The position numbers were made by a program, and so were the translations under genes. The notes beneath the pieces were generated by a model. It was not told the origin of the DNA. It searched no databases and worked only from the letters and a program-made list of their open reading frames with translations. Of a DNA stretch of 64,000 nt, positions 1 through 8,997 are shown piece by piece; position 1 is the stretch's first letter, and the number at the start of each line of letters is the position of its first letter. The DNA comes from Candidatus Baltobacteraceae bacterium. Lineage in GTDB: Bacteria > Vulcanimicrobiota > Vulcanimicrobiia > Vulcanimicrobiales > Vulcanimicrobiaceae. The stretch spans positions 744,001 to 808,000 of the forward strand of contig DASXEW010000001.1 in assembly GCA_036489885.1 (NCBI GenBank). Direction: 5' to 3'.

Positions 1-923
1 AACGTCTGCGTCCGCAGAACGGCGGCCAGCTTCTGCGTGCTCCCGGCACGCCGGATCGCTTGCACGCCGATTTGGACCGCAGCATACGTCCGGAGCGCCG
101 CATCGTCCGGGAGAACGAAGGCGCGGGCATGATAGCGCTGCGCCACTGCAAGCATTGCGGGCGTGCGGGCGAGCGGGGTAGCCTCGGCACGGAACAACGG
201 CCCAGCGCGGATGAAATCGGTGGGGTCGAAGCCTCTGTGCGAGACCTCGACGAGCAACCGGTGAGGACCGGCGCGCGTGGCCGTCCGCGCCGAGCAGAAG
301 ACTGGCTCGCGGCTGGTGGTGCTGAAGTACACGGCATCTGCTTGCGCGACGCAGTTGCCGCGTACGATAACGCCCGGCAAGGCGCTGATGATTGCGGCCC
401 GCCGTCGACCGTCGTCCGATCCGTCGTTGAGAACGCAGATGCGCGAACCAAACGAGCGGCGCATGGCGCGATACGCGGTAAGCGCCAGCCGTTGCTCGCT
501 CGGCGCGAGCCGGAAGACCGGCGAAGAAGGCTCGCTGGGACCGCCCGCGGTTCCGCTGATTGCGACCTCATGTAAACGCCGCAGCGTCGGCGCCTCCGCA
601 ACGGCGACGTTGGTCCGTAGCGGCCCGATCACGACGTGCGCGTTTTCGCGGGCAGCCGCGCGTGCAATCGACGGCGCCGCCGCGACGTCCATCGAATTGT
701 CGGTTCCTTCGTCTTGGTGCGCGTTTTCAACGGCCTCGGCGCCGTGCGGTGAGATGACGCTGACGTTCACGCCTTGAGCGCGTAAATCGTCGACGGCCAG
801 CGTAACGGCCTCGCGCAAACGCAGCCCCGTACCGCCGTCGTCGCCCGTGACCGGAAGGTTGAGTGCGAGAGACATGAGCGCGGCGCCGAGAAGCGCCGCG
901 CCCGTTATGAATCCGAAGAGCAA
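1..923 (-). CDS. ABC transporter periplasmic binding protein, LivJ/type-1 PBP fold, 3' end outside window
   Basis: I translated this frame by hand and it is open from 923 to the window edge (about 307 residues). A TTG at 923 starts a hydrophobic leader (LLFGFITGAALLGAALM), 2 bp after the upstream gene's stop; ATG at 875 is the alternative. The body follows the branched-chain amino-acid binding-protein pattern: an N-terminal lobe with LAVDDLRAQGVNV, the hinge-like VVIGPLRTN, and a late YAAVQIGVQAIRRAGST helix typical of LivJ proteins. The ligand is unknown. Its place as last gene of the oxalate/formate run suggests an organic-acid or related substrate, which is inference. The C-terminus is cut off by the window. 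Confidence 0.7.
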   Translation of the reverse strand, partial: MLFGFITGAALLGAALMSLALNLPVTGDDGGTGLRLREAVTLAVDDLRAQGVNVSVISPHGAEAVENAHQDEGTDNSMDVAAAPSIARAAARENAHVVIGPLRTNVAVAEAPTLRRLHEVAISGTAGGPSEPSSPVFRLAPSEQRLALTAYRAMRRSFGSRICVLNDGSDDGRRRAAIISALPGVIVRGNCVAQADAVYFSTTSREPVFCSARTATRAGPHRLLVEVSHRGFDPTDFIRAGPLFRAEATPLARTPAMLAVAQRYHARAFVLPDDAALRTYAAVQIGVQAIRRAGSTQKLAAVLRTQT

Positions 924-925
924 GC

Positions 926-1699
926 CTACTTCGTGGGAGGTGGCATGTAGTTGAACTTTTTCAACGTTGCCAAACCAACCGGGCCCGAAGCAAAATCGAC
1001 GAAGTCTTTCGCTGCCGCTGCGTTCTTGGACGCTTTGACGACCGCGATTTGATAGGTCGAGACGACGTTGTATTTATCGTCGATCGGAATCGTTTGATAT
1101 TTGGACGGATCGACGTCGGATGCGAACGTGATCGTTGCGTCGGCTTTCGGACCGAGCGCGGCTAACACGTCGCTGCCTTTGTCTTCCTGAACGACGATAT
1201 TCTTACGAACGTTCTGGACGAAGTCGAATCCCCACTCGGCTGCCCCTTTTTGGATGACTTGACTCGCGATCGTGCCGACCGCCGATGACGGCGTCCCGAG
1301 CGAGAGCTTGACACCGGGATTGGCGAGATCTTTGAGACCCGTGACTTTACCCGGATTGCCTTTGGGAACGAGGATGACTTCTTTGTTCTGTAAGATGTCG
1401 ATGGGCTTCTCGAGGAGGCTTGCCTCGCGCTTGAGGATCGTGCTGCCGGCCATCGCGACGTCGGCGGGTTTTGCTTCGTCGACCATCTTCGCGATCGTCG
1501 CCCCGCCGAGCCATTTGGCTTTGACCTCGACGTTCGGATGCCTGGCCTCGTAGTCTTTGATGATGTCCGTGAATGCATGCTGCGCGTTCGACGCGATCAG
1601 CGCGTCGAGCTGAACCTTGTCGGCCGCGCGTGTCGGCACCGCCGATGCGGCGACGACAAGCGCGAGCGCAACGGCGAGAAACAGGTAGCGTTTCATCAT
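926..1699 (-). CDS. ModA-like molybdate/tungstate-type extracellular binding protein
   Basis: 257 residues with a clear signal peptide (MMKRYLFLAVALALVVAAS... cleaved near TRAADK). The mature protein has the ModA/solute-binding family 11 layout: an opening beta strand then the SNAQHAFTDIIKDYE helix, ADVAMAGST near residue 84, and LGTPSSAVGTIASQV mid-protein. An AAGGAA ribosome site precedes two adjacent ATGs (1699 and 1696). The family captures molybdate, tungstate or related oxyanions for an ABC importer. No ModB or ModC is adjacent. Sitting directly downstream of the formate dehydrogenase genes, it probably supplies Mo or W for that enzyme, but other small anions are possible. Confidence 0.72.
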   Translation of the reverse strand: MMKRYLFLAVALALVVAASAVPTRAADKVQLDALIASNAQHAFTDIIKDYEARHPNVEVKAKWLGGATIAKMVDEAKPADVAMAGSTILKREASLLEKPIDILQNKEVILVPKGNPGKVTGLKDLANPGVKLSLGTPSSAVGTIASQVIQKGAAEWGFDFVQNVRKNIVVQEDKGSDVLAALGPKADATITFASDVDPSKYQTIPIDDKYNVVSTYQIAVVKASKNAAAAKDFVDFASGPVGLATLKKFNYMPPPTK

Positions 1700-1707
1700 T
1701 ATTTTCC

Positions 1708-3021
1708 TTAACTAGCCGGCACTGCTGCCGGAACAGCTTGTTCCGGGGGAGGTTGTTTGTTATCCCAGAGGCGGACGGGTTTGAGAACGCCGATCGCCAT
1801 GACGGCCGCTACGATGTTCATGACTGCGGCAATCTCGAGCGCCGCAGTCCAACTGCCGGTTGCTTTGGTGATGACGCTCGCGAGCGGCACGATTAATGCC
1901 GCCGTGCCTTTTGCGGTGTAGAGCATCCCGTAGTTGGTGGTGGCGTACTTTTGACCGAAATGGTCGCGCGTCGTCGATGGGAAGATGCTGAAAATCTCGC
2001 CCCATGCAAAGAACACGAGCCCGGAAAGGATGACGAAGGAAACGGGCGTCGTCCCGAACTTCATCAACGCGAAAATCCCGAAACCCTCGATCAAGAAGGC
2101 CCAGAACATCGTATTCTCACGTCCTACACGGTCCGAAATGAAACCGAGGAGCGGACGCGTGACGCCGTTCATGATGTTGTTCAGCGAGAGCGCAAAGGTC
2201 AACGCCGGCAAGGTAATTCCCAGCAACGAGACCGGGAAGGTGTCGACATAATAATCTTTCGCGATCGGACCGAGCTGCGCGACGGCCATGAGCCCACCGG
2301 CCGCGACTAACACGAACATTACATACATGACCCAGAACACCGGAGAGCGCAGAGTCTGGGCGGGACTGTGATCGTACGTCCCTTGCAGCACGCGCGGCGG
2401 TTTGGTGTCAATGGGTTTCGCCTTGGGTGGCGTGATCAAGATGAGCGAGGCGACAACGATGACTGCGCCTTGCAGAATACCGAAGAACAAAAACGTGTGC
2501 TGATAGCCGCTCGATGCGATCATCATGGTCAGCGGAACGACCGTGATGGCAGCGCCGGCGCCGAATCCCGCAGACGTCAAACCCGCCGCGAGACCACGGC
2601 GTCCGGCGAACCACTTGAGTGCGTTTCCGATGCAGGTGCCGTAGACGATACCGGCACCGATGCCGGCCACCGCGCCGCCGATGTAGAGCATCGGCAGCGT
2701 CGTCGCGGTCGAGTCGATGACCCATGCGAGACCGGCAAGAATGCCGCCGATCATGACCATCACGCGTGGCCCATAGCGGTCGACGAGCGCCGCCTCGAAT
2801 GGCACGAGCCACGTCTCTACTAACACGAAGATCGTGAACGAGACTTGAATCGCGGCTATTCCCCAGCCGTTTTTCGCGGCCATCGGGTTGACGAAGGCCG
2901 TCCACCCGTATTGATAGTTCGCAACCATCGCCATGCAGACGATTCCGGCGACGAGCTGAACCCACGGGTTTCTTAAACCGCGGTATTCTTCGGCGCCGAG
3001 CGTTCCTGAAGTAGCTGACAT
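1708..3021 (-). CDS. oxlT: MFS oxalate:formate antiporter-like transporter (OxlT family)
   Basis: 437 residues with twelve predicted membrane segments. The protein matches the OxlT/oxalate-formate antiporter family of the major facilitator superfamily. Two charged residues stand in otherwise hydrophobic segments: Arg about 290 (NGVTRPLLGF) and Lys about 372 (NYGMLYTAKGTA). Their 82-residue separation agrees with Arg272 and Lys355 of Oxalobacter OxlT, which bind oxalate (known from that family). A GGAGG site lies 7 nt before ATG 3021. It is flanked by the formate dehydrogenase genes and ModA. It likely imports oxalate; because formate is oxidised inside, it may work as uniporter or symporter rather than strict exchanger (inference). 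Confidence 0.85.
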   Translation of the reverse strand: MSATSGTLGAEEYRGLRNPWVQLVAGIVCMAMVANYQYGWTAFVNPMAAKNGWGIAAIQVSFTIFVLVETWLVPFEAALVDRYGPRVMVMIGGILAGLAWVIDSTATTLPMLYIGGAVAGIGAGIVYGTCIGNALKWFAGRRGLAAGLTSAGFGAGAAITVVPLTMMIASSGYQHTFLFFGILQGAVIVVASLILITPPKAKPIDTKPPRVLQGTYDHSPAQTLRSPVFWVMYVMFVLVAAGGLMAVAQLGPIAKDYYVDTFPVSLLGITLPALTFALSLNNIMNGVTRPLLGFISDRVGRENTMFWAFLIEGFGIFALMKFGTTPVSFVILSGLVFFAWGEIFSIFPSTTRDHFGQKYATTNYGMLYTAKGTAALIVPLASVITKATGSWTAALEIAAVMNIVAAVMAIGVLKPVRLWDNKQPPPEQAVPAAVPAS

Positions 3022-3043
3022 CACTGCCCCTCCGTTTGTGTGC

Positions 3044-3922
3044 TTAGACTTCCCCCGATGTGCTTTGAACGTAGACGCCGCCGAAGCGTCCCTTGACGCA
3101 AAGGTGGCCGCTCGTGACGCCGTTTTCGATCGGCGACGTCACTTTTACGATAGAGTTGTCTTGTACATGAAGCGTCAAGGTACAGCCGACGCCGCAGTAC
3201 GAGCAAATGGTATCCGTGGCGGTCTGCTCTTGTTCGTTCCAGGTTCCGGATTCACGCATTTCGTGCTCGGAACTGAACATGAGGGCACCCGTCGGGCAGA
3301 CGCCGATACAGTTGCCGCAGTAAACGCAGGCCGAATCCGGTAACGGAACATCGAACTCGGTCGAGATGTGCGCGCCGAAGCCGCGTCCCGCCATCGCGAT
3401 GGCGAACGTGTTTTGCGCGTCGGTCCCGCAGGCTTCGACGCACTTGTAGCACGCGATGCATTTCGAATAGTCACGCACGTACAGCTCGTTGTCGACCTTG
3501 ACCGGTTGCGCCACCGTCTCCGCATCGGGACCATACCGGCTCGGATCGGCGTCGTATTCCGCGATGTAGCGTTGCGCGTCCGGTGCGGTCGAAAGGTCGA
3601 CCGACGAGCCGAGAAACTCGAGAACCATCTTGCGGCTGTGACGCACGCGGTCCGAATCGGTCTTCACGACCATGCCGGCTTCGGCTTTTCGCGCGCAGGA
3701 TGGAACGAGCACGCGTGAGCCTTCGACTTCGACGACGCAGACGCGGCAGGCATTCACCGGTGTGAGATTTTCGAGATAGCAGAGCGTCGGCGTTTCGATC
3801 GCGGCTTGTCGGCACGCGTCGAGCAACGTCATGCCTTCGGTGACGGTGACAGTCTTACCGTCGAGCGTCAGCTCGAGCGTGCGCGGCGGCGCTTCGACCG
3901 GTGCGTGTGGAATGATCATCAA
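3044..3922 (-). CDS. Formate dehydrogenase alpha, iron-sulfur N-terminal portion (split subunit)
   Basis: 292 residues that look like the first third of an FdsA/FdhA alpha subunit. In order: a [2Fe-2S] ferredoxin domain (Cys48, 59, 62, 76); two [4Fe-4S] sites (Cys155/158/161/165 and Cys199/202/205/209); and the molybdopterin oxidoreductase Fe4S4 cap (Cys240, 243, 247, 275, with Lys277 in CVKGRFGG). It stops about 15 residues after that cap, just where the catalytic domains would begin. The His-Cys3 cluster usual in NuoG/FdsA is not seen. The start overlaps the upstream gene by ATGA. The matching catalytic part is the separate gene at 5694-7631, so the two products must assemble for electrons to pass from Mo to the Fe-S chain (inference). 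Confidence 0.85.
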   Translation of the reverse strand: MMIIPHAPVEAPPRTLELTLDGKTVTVTEGMTLLDACRQAAIETPTLCYLENLTPVNACRVCVVEVEGSRVLVPSCARKAEAGMVVKTDSDRVRHSRKMVLEFLGSSVDLSTAPDAQRYIAEYDADPSRYGPDAETVAQPVKVDNELYVRDYSKCIACYKCVEACGTDAQNTFAIAMAGRGFGAHISTEFDVPLPDSACVYCGNCIGVCPTGALMFSSEHEMRESGTWNEQEQTATDTICSYCGVGCTLTLHVQDNSIVKVTSPIENGVTSGHLCVKGRFGGVYVQSTSGEV

Positions 3923-5694
3923 AGTAGTCCCAATTTGAGAGCTGAGTCGATGGCGCCGGCAGCAGTCTGTCCCAAACCGCAGATCGATGCGTCGCGCATC
4001 ACGCGCCCGATGTCGGCAAGCAAGTCGACGTCGACCGCGCGTTTGTCACTCGGCGTGGCCGCAATACGTGCCAGCGCCTCCTCCTGACGAACGGTGCCGA
4101 CGCGGCAAGGTACGCACTGGCCGCAGGATTCATCGTGAAAGAAGGCTGCGATACGATGCAACGTGTGTCCGAGATCGATCGAATCATCGAACACCATGAC
4201 AACGCCGGAGCCGAGCGTCGTACCTGCGGTACGCGTCGCTTCAAACGTCAGCGGCATCGAAAGCTTATCGGGCGCCACGAACGAGCCGGCGGCGCCGCCC
4301 ATCAACACGGTGCGCAACTTCTTGCCGCCGCGCACTCCTCCGCCCATCTCGATCAGTTCGCCGAGCGTCGTCCCGAACGGAACTTCATAAACGCCGGGCT
4401 TCTCGACGCAGCCGGAAAGGCAGAACAGCTTCGGCCCGGTCGAGTTTTCGATGCCGATCCGCGCGAACGCGTCACCACCTTCGTGAATTATGAGCGGAAG
4501 GCAAACGAGCGTTTCGACATTGTTGGCGAGCGTCGGTTTTCCGAACACGCCGGATTGCGCAGGGAAGGGCGGCTTGTTGCGCGGCTCACCACGCTTGCCT
4601 TCGATCGAATTGAAGAGCGCAGTCTCTTCGCCGCAAATATACGCGCCGGCGCCGCGGCGAATTTCGATATCGAAATTCATGCCTCTGCCGAGAATGTTCT
4701 CGCCGAGAAATCCGCGCGCGCGGGATTGATCGATTGCGTTTTTCAGCCGCGTAGCCGCGAGCGGGTACTCGCCGCGAATATAGATGAAGCCGTGGTCGCA
4801 ACCACCGCCGAGCGCCGCTATCGTCATCGCTTCGATGACCGCGAACGGATCGTTTTCCATCACGACCCGGTCTTTGAACGTTCCGGGTTCGGATTCGTCC
4901 GCGTTACATACGAGATAGTGCGGACGCACCGATTCTTTCGCGACGGCGTCCATCTTGCGTCCGGTTGGAAACGCTGCGCCGCCACGTCCAAGCAGCTTGG
5001 AGGCGACGACTTCGCGCACGACGCCGGCCGGACCGATCTCGAGCGCGCGGCGCAATGCGGCAAAGCCGCCGTTCGCGCGATACTCGTCGATGTCTTCAGG
5101 GTCGACCTTTCCGACGCGCGCGAGCAATTTGAACGGACCGCCGCCGATATTGGGACGTGACGCACCGTTGCGCGAGGCTGAACCGATTGCCGCGCCTTGT
5201 GCAAGGCCGGCGATGTCGCCGGCGTTCATCGGCGCGATTGCGCGCCCTGACGCTACCGGTCCGGCTTCGATCACGAGCGCAGCGGGAGCGCGTTCGCAGA
5301 GTCCGAGACACGGACTGCGCAGCCAGGTGAAGCTGCCGTCTTTCGATGGCGTACCGGCTTTGCCGCAGGAGCGTTCGAGCTCGGCGCACAGCGCGTCCGC
5401 GCCGCTTGTTTGACAAGCGATGTCGTCGCAGACGTGGATGACCTTCGGAGGCTGTGGCTTCATCGAGAACATCGCGTAGAACGTCGCGACGCCGTAGGCT
5501 TCGGCGGGTGCCACGTTCAGTCGCTCGGAGACGAGATTCAGCGCGCCGCCGCTGATCCAACCGATGCGATCGTTGACCGCATGCAGGGCCGGTAGCAGAA
5601 GATCGCGGCGTGGAATTTCCGCGTCGAGAAATGCGTCGATTGCCGATCGCTCTTCGTCCGTCGGTTGTGCCGACGTGAAGTGCAGATCCGGCAC
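3919..5694 (-). CDS. Formate dehydrogenase NAD-reducing subunit, NuoE-NuoF (FdsG-FdsB) fusion
   Basis: 591 residues in two modules. Residues 1-150 are a thioredoxin-like [2Fe-2S] NuoE/FdsG domain (Cys89, Cys94, Cys129, Cys133). Residues about 185-591 are a NuoF/FdsB flavoprotein: GRGGAAFPTGRK (236-247) for the dinucleotide site, NADESEPGTFKDR for FMN, GAGAYICGEETAL, and a C-terminal [4Fe-4S] site (Cys524, 527, 530, 572). FdsG and FdsB are separate in many bacteria but fused forms are known. It takes electrons from the alpha subunit and reduces NAD+. The GTG start shares one base with the upstream stop (TAGTG), and its own stop overlaps the next start (ATGA), so translation is coupled. Confidence 0.92.
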   Translation of the reverse strand: MPDLHFTSAQPTDEERSAIDAFLDAEIPRRDLLLPALHAVNDRIGWISGGALNLVSERLNVAPAEAYGVATFYAMFSMKPQPPKVIHVCDDIACQTSGADALCAELERSCGKAGTPSKDGSFTWLRSPCLGLCERAPAALVIEAGPVASGRAIAPMNAGDIAGLAQGAAIGSASRNGASRPNIGGGPFKLLARVGKVDPEDIDEYRANGGFAALRRALEIGPAGVVREVVASKLLGRGGAAFPTGRKMDAVAKESVRPHYLVCNADESEPGTFKDRVVMENDPFAVIEAMTIAALGGGCDHGFIYIRGEYPLAATRLKNAIDQSRARGFLGENILGRGMNFDIEIRRGAGAYICGEETALFNSIEGKRGEPRNKPPFPAQSGVFGKPTLANNVETLVCLPLIIHEGGDAFARIGIENSTGPKLFCLSGCVEKPGVYEVPFGTTLGELIEMGGGVRGGKKLRTVLMGGAAGSFVAPDKLSMPLTFEATRTAGTTLGSGVVMVFDDSIDLGHTLHRIAAFFHDESCGQCVPCRVGTVRQEEALARIAATPSDKRAVDVDLLADIGRVMRDASICGLGQTAAGAIDSALKLGLL

Positions 5695-7631
5695 TAGGCG
5701 CTCACCGCTTGACCGGCGGCCGCGGCCGTACGGCGTACCGGAGCCACCTTTTCGATCGCAACCGCCGCAGCTTTGAACTCAGCCGTTCCGGATTTGGGAT
5801 CGATCGCATCGATCGTGAGGACGTTCGTTGCAATGTCGTCGTTGAAGTGGAACGTCGTGAACACGAGGCCGGCACGCAGTGCCGGATCGATATGCACGGG
5901 CATTTCGACTGCGCCGCGGCGTGAACGGACGCGAATGGTTTCGCCTTCCGTGAGACCGTAACTCTTTGCATCTGCCGGGGAGATGTCGAGCGATTCGCCG
6001 CGGCGTAACGGCGAGACATAGCCGCCGCTTTGCACGCCGGTGTTGTATGAGTCGAGCCGCCTGCCTGTCGTGAGGCGTAGAGGGAACTCGTCGTCGAGTT
6101 TCTCGACGGGCGGATCATCCTCGACAGCCGCGAACGGCGCGCGTGCTCCTTCGATCGGATCTTCCCATAGCCGCGCGTGCAAGAAGACTTCGCCCGGATG
6201 GTCGAGGTTGTAGCACGGCCACTGAATCCCGCCGAGCTGCTCGAGCCGCTCGTACGTCATGCCGAGATGCCAGGGTGAAAGATTGCGGCACTCTTCCCAC
6301 ATCGACGCGGGCGAAACGTCGCCCCAATCGGAGCCAAGCCGTTTCGCTAATTCGGCGATGATCTCGATGTCGTCGCGGGCTTCACCCGGTGGGTTGAGCG
6401 CTTTGCGTACACGCTGTACACGACGCTCGCTGTTCGTCACGGTTCCCTCAGATTCGCACCAGCTGGCCGAAGCGGGCAAGACAACGTCCGCGAGCTCGCC
6501 GGTCTTGGTGAGGAAGATGTCTTGAACGATCAAGCACTTCATGCCGGTCAGCAGACGGAGTGCCTTTTCTTGGTCGGCTTCCGACTGCGCCGGATTCTCT
6601 CCGATGACGTAGAGCGTATCGAGCTCACCATGTTCGGCAGCTTCGAACATCTGCGAGAGATTGTGACCGTTGCGCTCGGGAAGCGGTGATGTGTGCCACG
6701 CGGCTTCGAACTTTGTACGCGCCTCGGGGCTTTCCACGTCTTGTCCGCCCGGATATTTGTTCGGAATTGCGCCCATGTCGCCGCCGCCCTGGACGTTGTT
6801 TTGTCCGCGTAGCGGACAGACGCCGGAGCCCCAGCGGCCGACATGGCCGGTCAATAGCGAAAGATTGATCAACGAACGCACGTTGTCGACGGCATTGTGA
6901 TGCTCGGTGATGCCGAGCGTCCAGCAGATGATCGCGCGCTCGGCGCGTGCGTACGCGTGCGCGAGCTGGCGAATTGCAGCGGCCGGCACGCCGGTGATCT
7001 CCTCCGCGTATTCCGGCGTGTAGCGCTCGACGCACTTTTTGTACGCTTCGAAGTCGGACGTCGCGCGTTCGATGAATGCGCGATTCTCGAGACCTGCGGC
7101 CAATATCTCATGCCCGACTGCATTTGCGAGCGCGATGTCGCTGCCGACTTCGAGGCCCATCCAGAGATCGGCCCACTGCGCGCTGCTCGTACGGCGAGGA
7201 TCGACGACGTACGTTTTCGCGCCGTTATGAATTCCTTTGAGGACATGATGGAAGAAGATCGGATGCGTTTCACGCGCATTCGAGCCCCAAAGAATGATGA
7301 GGTCCGTCTCCTCGACCTCGCGATAGGAACTCGTTCCCCCGCCTGCACCGAACACTGTCGTCAGACCGACGACGCTGGGAGCGTGTCAAGTCCTATTACA
7401 CGAGTCGATGTTGTTGCTGCGCATCACCGCCCGCGCAAACTTTTGCGCGGCGTAGTTCATCTCGTTGGTTGCCTTCGAACAACTGAACATCCCGTACGTC
7501 TTCGTCGCGCCACGCTCGCGTGCGTCGCGCAGACCAGCCGCTGCGCGCTCGAGCGCTTCGTCCCACGTCGCTTTGCGAAGCTTACCGTTCTCACGGACAA
7601 GCGGATGCTGCAGTCGAGTGTAAGGCTTCAT
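5694..7631 (-). CDS. Formate dehydrogenase alpha, catalytic molybdopterin portion; UGA codon 82 read as selenocysteine
   Basis: 645 residues if the in-frame TGA at 7386-7388 is read through. It opens right after the point where the Fe4S4 cap would end (TRLQHPLVRENGKLRKATWDEAL). The stretch NNIDSCNRT-U-HAPSVVGL lines up with the E. coli FdhF active site (NNVDCCARV-U-HGPSVAGL), so codon 82 is the Mo ligand. Further on are PLRGQNNVQGGGDMG and a C-terminal molybdopterin dinucleotide-binding domain (RLTTGRRLDSYNTG). Reading stays open for 564 codons after the TGA with full family conservation, so this is not a pseudogene or frameshift. A SECIS-like hairpin follows the TGA. ATG 7631 lies 16 bp after frc; its ribosome site is weak. 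It oxidises formate to CO2. Confidence 0.9.
7357..7373 (-). promoter_or_regulatory. SECIS-like hairpin for selenocysteine insertion
   Basis: On the minus strand a perfect 6-bp stem, GTCGTC with GACGAC, closes a 5-nt loop GGTCT. The loop begins 18 nt after the UGA at 7388-7386. In E. coli fdhF the SelB-binding loop also presents GGUC, 18 nt after UGA. I do not see an obvious bulged U in the stem, which SelB contacts in E. coli, so the fine structure may differ. Confidence 0.8.
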
Positions 7632-7647
7632 TTGCAAGGTCTCATTG

Positions 7648-8904
7648 TCAGATGGCTCCGTCGGTGTGGAGACGTTCGAGGTCGGCTTTCGAGTAACCAA
7701 GCTCGGTGAGGATCTCTTCATTGTGTTCCCCGAGTAGCGGCGGACGTTTTATGTCGGCCGGCGAGTCGGAGAGGTTGAGCGGGCAGCCGACGGTGTAGAA
7801 CTCGCCGCGCTGCGGGTGCTCGACTTTGGCGATCATGTTTCGCTTGCGCAGCGATTCATCTTCGAGCAGTTCACGCATGTCGAGGATCGGCCCGCATGGG
7901 ACGTCGATCTCGTTACATTTCTCGAGGACTTCGTACTTCGTAAATGTGCTCGTCCATGTTTCGATGAGCTTGAACATTTCATCCAGCTTCGGAAGACGCG
8001 CCTCAGGCGTGGCCCACGCAGGATCCGTGGCCAATTCAGGCTTGCCCATCGTCTTGCACAGGGGCTCCCAAATCTGCGGTTGGATGATCATGTAAACGTA
8101 GTCGTTCATGCCGCCTGGTTTGCACTTGAGCGCCGCGCCGGGTTGTCCGCCGCCCGATGCGTTTCCCGAACGCGGAACGACGCCGTTGAAGCTCTTGTTC
8201 GGATACTCGCGCAACGGTCCGTGCGTCAGACGCTGCTGATCGCGCATTTTGACGCGGCAGAGGTTCAAGACGGAATCTTGCATTGCGCAAACGACGCGTT
8301 GCCCGCGTTTGGTGTGCACATCGCGCTGATAAAGCGCTGCAAGAATCGCCGCAACAGTGTGGATTCCGGTTCCCGAATCGCCGATTTGCGCGCCGGTACT
8401 CGTCGGAGGTCCGTCTTCCCATCCCGTCGTGCTCATCGCACCACCCATCGCTTGCGCAACGGTCTCGTACGCCTTCGCGTTCTCGTAGTTCCCGGGGCCG
8501 AAGCCCTTGATCGAGGCGTAGATCAAACGCGGATTCAGCTCTTGCATGCGCTCCCACGTGAAGCCCTGGCGGTCGAGAACGCCGGGGCCGAAGTTCTCGA
8601 CGATCACGTCGCAGTTACGCAGAAGACCTTCGAAGATCTTCTTGCCTTCGGCATGCTTGGTGTTGAGCGTTACGCTGCGCTTGTTGCAGTTGAGCATCGT
8701 GAAATACAAGCTGTCGACGTTCGGAATGTCACGCAGCTGTCCGCGCGTGATGTCGCCGCGTCCCGGCAGCTCGACCTTGATGACGTCTGCGCCGAGCCAC
8801 GCAAGAATCTGCGTCGCCGATGGTCCGGCTTGCACGTGCGTCATGTCGAGCACGCGTACGCCGGATAACGCCTTGGTTTTCGTTTGTTCGCTAACAGCTG
8901 TCAT
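7648..8904 (-). CDS. frc: Formyl-CoA:oxalate CoA-transferase
   Basis: 418 residues from ATG 8904 (an earlier in-frame codon at 8928 is possible; neither has a strong ribosome site). Class III CoA-transferase. The catalytic Asp is in [13 protein letters not shown] (residue about 176; Asp169 in Oxalobacter Frc). The glycine loop [11 protein letters not shown], the [14 protein letters not shown] segment and the [22 protein letters not shown] tail are specific to the formyl-CoA transferase group rather than to CaiB-like relatives. It moves CoA from formyl-CoA to oxalate, giving oxalyl-CoA and formate. It lies between the decarboxylase gene and the formate dehydrogenase genes, which use its two products. 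Confidence 0.93.
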   Translation of the reverse strand: MTAVSEQTKTKALSGVRVLDMTHVQAGPSATQILAWLGADVIKVELPGRGDITRGQLRDIPNVDSLYFTMLNCNKRSVTLNTKHAEGKKIFEGLLRNCDVIVENFGPGVLDRQGFTWERMQELNPRLIYASIKGFGPGNYENAKAYETVAQAMGGAMSTTGWEDGPPTSTGAQIGDSGTGIHTVAAILAALYQRDVHTKRGQRVVCAMQDSVLNLCRVKMRDQQRLTHGPLREYPNKSFNGVVPRSGNASGGGQPGAALKCKPGGMNDYVYMIIQPQIWEPLCKTMGKPELATDPAWATPEARLPKLDEMFKLIETWTSTFTKYEVLEKCNEIDVPCGPILDMRELLEDESLRKRNMIAKVEHPQRGEFYTVGCPLNLSDSPADIKRPPLLGEHNEEILTELGYSKADLERLHTDGAI

Positions 8905-8907
8905 GGC

Positions 8908-8978
8908 GATGGACCGAGCGCAGGGCAATGGTGAAATAGCAACGGCGTAGTAGCGAGGTCGGCCTGGGGCGGAGCGCC
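8908..8978. repeat. Dispersed two-block repeat, copy A
   Basis: The 93-bp gap between the oxc stop and the frc start contains two blocks that recur at 45562-45617: a 15-bp block at 8908-8922 (14 of 15 match) and a 17-bp block at 8962-8978 (gcctggggcggagcgcc, all 17 match). The spacing between blocks differs (54 versus 39 bp start to start). No other signal is obvious in the gap. Function unknown. Confidence 0.55.
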
Positions 8979-8997
8979 TTTGAAATAGGTGTCACGG

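Noticed and set aside
4135-5160. 341-codon plus-strand frame antisense to the FdsGB gene
   Set aside because: Composition is Arg/Ala/Glu-rich without domains, and it mirrors a well-conserved gene on the other strand.
7355-7721. Frameshifted or truncated formate dehydrogenase pseudogene, or two separate genes
   Set aside because: The frame is the same on both sides of the TGA, the family alignment is continuous, and the TGA falls on the known Sec/Cys site with a SECIS-like hairpin after it.
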